Shown here one piece after another: positions 61,514 through 64,000 of a stretch of 64,000 bases of DNA. A program made the translations under genes and the position numbers. Numbering within the stretch: the stretch's first letter is position 1; each line of letters begins with the position of its first letter. Source of the DNA: Arachis hypogaea (lineage: Eukaryota; Streptophyta; Magnoliopsida; Fabales; Fabaceae); assembly GCF_003086295.3 (NCBI RefSeq), contig NC_092048.1, forward strand, positions 1,803,001-1,867,000, in the 5' to 3' direction. The notes below the pieces were generated by a model. It made no database searches and was not told where the DNA came from. It worked only from the letters and a program-made list of their open reading frames with translations.

Positions 61514-63945
61514 ATGGGTGGAGTAACTTCATCCATGGCAGCAAAGCTCGCTTTTTTCCCACCAAACCCACCATCATACAAGCTCATAAAAGAAGAAGCC
61601 ACAGGTCTCTTACTCTTGGACCCATTTCCACACCGCGAGAACGTTGAGGTTCTCAAATTCCCCAACCGAAGAGGAACAGAGATCGTAGCCATGTACGTGA
61701 GACACCCAATGGCGAAGTCCACTCTTCTCTACTCTCATGGTAATGCCGCTGATATTGGACAGATGTATGAACTCTTCATCGAGCTCAGTATCCATTTGCG
61801 CGTTAACCTCATGGGGTAAAGTTCCCACCTTTTCTCTCTCAGATTATGATTTCGGTAATTGGCTTTGTTTTTTAAGCTTTTCTAAGTAATGGGGTATCTG
61901 AAATGTCTTCATCTGAGTTTGGACTCATGCTTTCACCTTTTATTGGGTTCAATCTTACTGTTAAGTTAACAACTTTTTTCCCCTCAGGTTTTTTATTTTT
62001 GTTTTGTTTTTTCAATTTGTTTATGTGATTTGGGTACTGATTTTTATGCTTTGTTAAGCAATGAGGGGTATCTGGGTTGAATTCATTAAGCATGCTTCAC
62101 CTTTTCTCACTGTTTTCAGCTTCAAAAGATTTAATTTTTTTTTTTTTTTTTTTTGTGATTTGGATAATTGGGTTGAATCTTACTCTTACTTTTAATTTTA
62201 TTATTTTCTTAAAAAAAGAGTTTTCTTTTAATTTATATGGTTTGGGTTTTATTAAGTTCTTTGAATTCGGAGTCATGTTTTCAGCTAGTATTGGGGACAA
62301 TATTACTCTTAATTCTAATTTTATATTATAAAAATTGAATTTTTATTTATTTATATGATTTGGGCAATTGGGTTTGTTTTATTAGTTTTTCTAAGTAATG
62401 GGGTATCTGGAATTACGTTCGGAGTTATGTTTTTCCATTGGATGGGGACCAATCTTACTCTTGATTTGAATTTTAGTATAAAAATGATCTTTTTAATGTT
62501 CTAGTTTATTCTTTGTAACTTTTTCTTTATGAGGATTTGTGTTGCATGGTTGTCTCCCTTTTGGAATTTTGTGGATCAATTGAGACTGGATGTGTTTTTC
62601 TGTGGTTGGATTTTTGGCTGAATTTCGGTGGCATGTGTTTGTTTTGGCATTTGATTGGATTATGACCATTCATTTGAGGGGAATGAATTGGCTTGGATTT
62701 GTTTTGTTGTGCTTTTGATGTTGATGGATTTGTTTTGCAATAAAGAATTCAATGGCTTTGTGGGGGGTTTGATTATTCAATGATGGGTCCAGTTTGTTAG
62801 GTCATGAGTTCCGGCTTATCTGGCAAGAGTTTTCATGTTGCAAGCAATGATTTCCAGTTCCTGTGTATAATTCCTGTATCAATAGTACACTAATCCCTTA
62901 CTTGTGAAGCTTGATCCATGTTTTGTAATTGAGTCTTGCACGATTCAAAGTTATGATGTGAAGGTGTGAACATGGTACTTCATAACTTTCATCGGTACTT
63001 AATGTATCGTCCGTATCTGTTCATCGTCAACCAAGTTGAAATTTTGATTGTGGAAGAAAAAGAACTTTGAATTTAGCTAGCTTTTTGGTGAAACACTACT
63101 TTTAGAGGTCATGAGTCAAGCATATAAAAATGTAGAAGGTTAAAGCATGTGTAGTTAAAGAAAAAAGAATATAAATTTGGGAAGTTGTCGTTGACAAGTG
63201 ACGATGCGACGTCTGGTTAACTATTTTGGACCATGGATTGACCAAAACTTTGTTCTTCAGCTCTAAGATTGCCTGATAAACAATGAAATTGTAAACTCTC
63301 ATGGAGTATTTTTGGACTAAAAATGACAGGAACTTGTGTTGCAGTTGATTTGATATACTAATGACCTACATCCGAATGATTGTAGTTAGATCTCAAATGA
63401 AAATATGTCATATTGATCTTTTGCTCCCTAATTTAGGGATTTTGTTCCTGTTACTTCTTGCCCTGCTGTCATGATATTGTTGTGTTGTTGTCAAAGAAAT
63501 GATATGTAAAATGGAACATTTGTAAGTCAGAGGTTATTGATTTTGAAGTATCTTTTTTCGACGTATGCAGATACGATTATTCAGGCTATGGACAATCATC
63601 GGGGAAGGTAATGGGTATATACACTTATTTCTTGTTTATTTAGTACTCTTAATCATTGCAGGCAAACGAATGCCGAAAAATTTGTTTATCTTTGATGCTC
63701 TCTTGCAGCCAAGTGAGCATAATACGTACGCCGACATTGAAGCTGCATATAAGTATCTGGAAGAGAACTACGGGACAAAGCAAGAAGACATAATCCTTTA
63801 TGGTCAATCTGTTGGCAGCGGCCCTACTTTGGATCTCGCGGCTCGTTTACCCCGACTGAGGGCTGTTGTTCTCCACAGCCCTATACTATCTGGGTTGAGA
63901 GTCATGTATCCTGTGAAGCGGACATACTGGTTCGACATTTATAAG
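61514..63945 (+). CDS. ABHD17: ABHD17-like alpha/beta hydrolase, 5' part (cut by the window edge)
   Basis: Serine hydrolase of the ABHD17 group. Animal members depalmitoylate membrane-associated proteins; the plant substrate is not known. Exons seen: 61514-61815, 63571-63607 and 63709-63945, with GT/AG borders and phases 2 and 0, giving the first 192 aa. The gene continues beyond the window after the donor at 63946. [20 protein letters not shown] is the usual plant start, and Gly2 followed by Ser6 suggests N-myristoylation. The oxyanion region is SHGNAADIG (about 74-82) and the nucleophile elbow is GQSVGSG with Ser147. The catalytic Asp and His must lie in later exons. Intron 1 is long (1.75 kb). 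Confidence 0.92.
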
Positions 63946-64000
63946 GTTAGATTCTTCATTGTCCGATGTGCTTAATGTCATTTGATTTGAGGATTACATA

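Noticed and set aside
61447..61647. Ser-Leu repeat ORF upstream of the hydrolase start
   Set aside because: It is translation of the (CT)n microsatellite in a frame other than the real coding frame.

Overview
This is a window of plant nuclear DNA, very AT-rich between genes, with introns and nested transposons. The gene set points to a dicot legume: a sieve-element-occlusion (SEO) gene, SOBIR1, a plant PIMT with a targeting extension, a chloroplast RNP, and an ABHD17-type hydrolase. The repeat families feel like Arachis (peanut). That last step is an impression from the repeats, not a database match.

Layout. (1) 1-6.0 kb: two convergent housekeeping genes, a two-RRM chloroplast ribonucleoprotein (+, 4 exons, 674-2909) and a protein-L-isoaspartate O-methyltransferase (-, 4 exons, 6037-3724). 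(2) 6.3-8.2 kb: a decayed, 5'-truncated RTE-type LINE with a 15-bp target duplication. (3) 8.2-14.4 kb: AT-rich intergenic DNA with a MITE nested inside another MITE and a block of spaced GC palindromes. (4) 14.5-24.5 kb: a nine-exon SEO gene (702 aa), its introns swollen by MITEs. Intron 2 is tandemly duplicated, and the copy junction forms a 12-nt in-frame exon-like segment. (5) 25-37 kb: intergenic DNA, a solo LTR, then a very young, apparently intact Ty3/gypsy Tat-lineage element (28491-37052) with a 1695-aa gag-pol ORF and an intron-containing antisense gene between pol and the 3' LTR. (6) 38.1-40.0 kb: an intronless SOBIR1 receptor-like kinase. (7) 40.2-43.6 kb: a decayed hAT transposon. 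(8) 46.5-48.1 kb: two tandem paralogous small secreted proteins with four conserved cysteines, which I do not recognise. (9) 50.5-53.6 kb: a hAT-like element nested within another hAT-like element, both with target duplications. (10) 53.6-61.5 kb: intergenic DNA with SINEs and MITEs. (11) 61.5 kb to the right edge: the first three coding exons of an ABHD17-like alpha/beta hydrolase, preceded by CT microsatellites.

The genes do not form an operon-like unit. Two relate to phloem wound sealing (SEO) and receptor-mediated immunity (SOBIR1), but they are independent loci separated by transposons. The most unusual structures are the SEO intron duplication with its mini-exon, the antisense spliced gene in the young retrotransposon, and the pair of unrecognised secreted proteins. 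Exon boundaries were assigned by eye from GT/AG sites, reading-frame continuity and family similarity. No alignments or searches were run.
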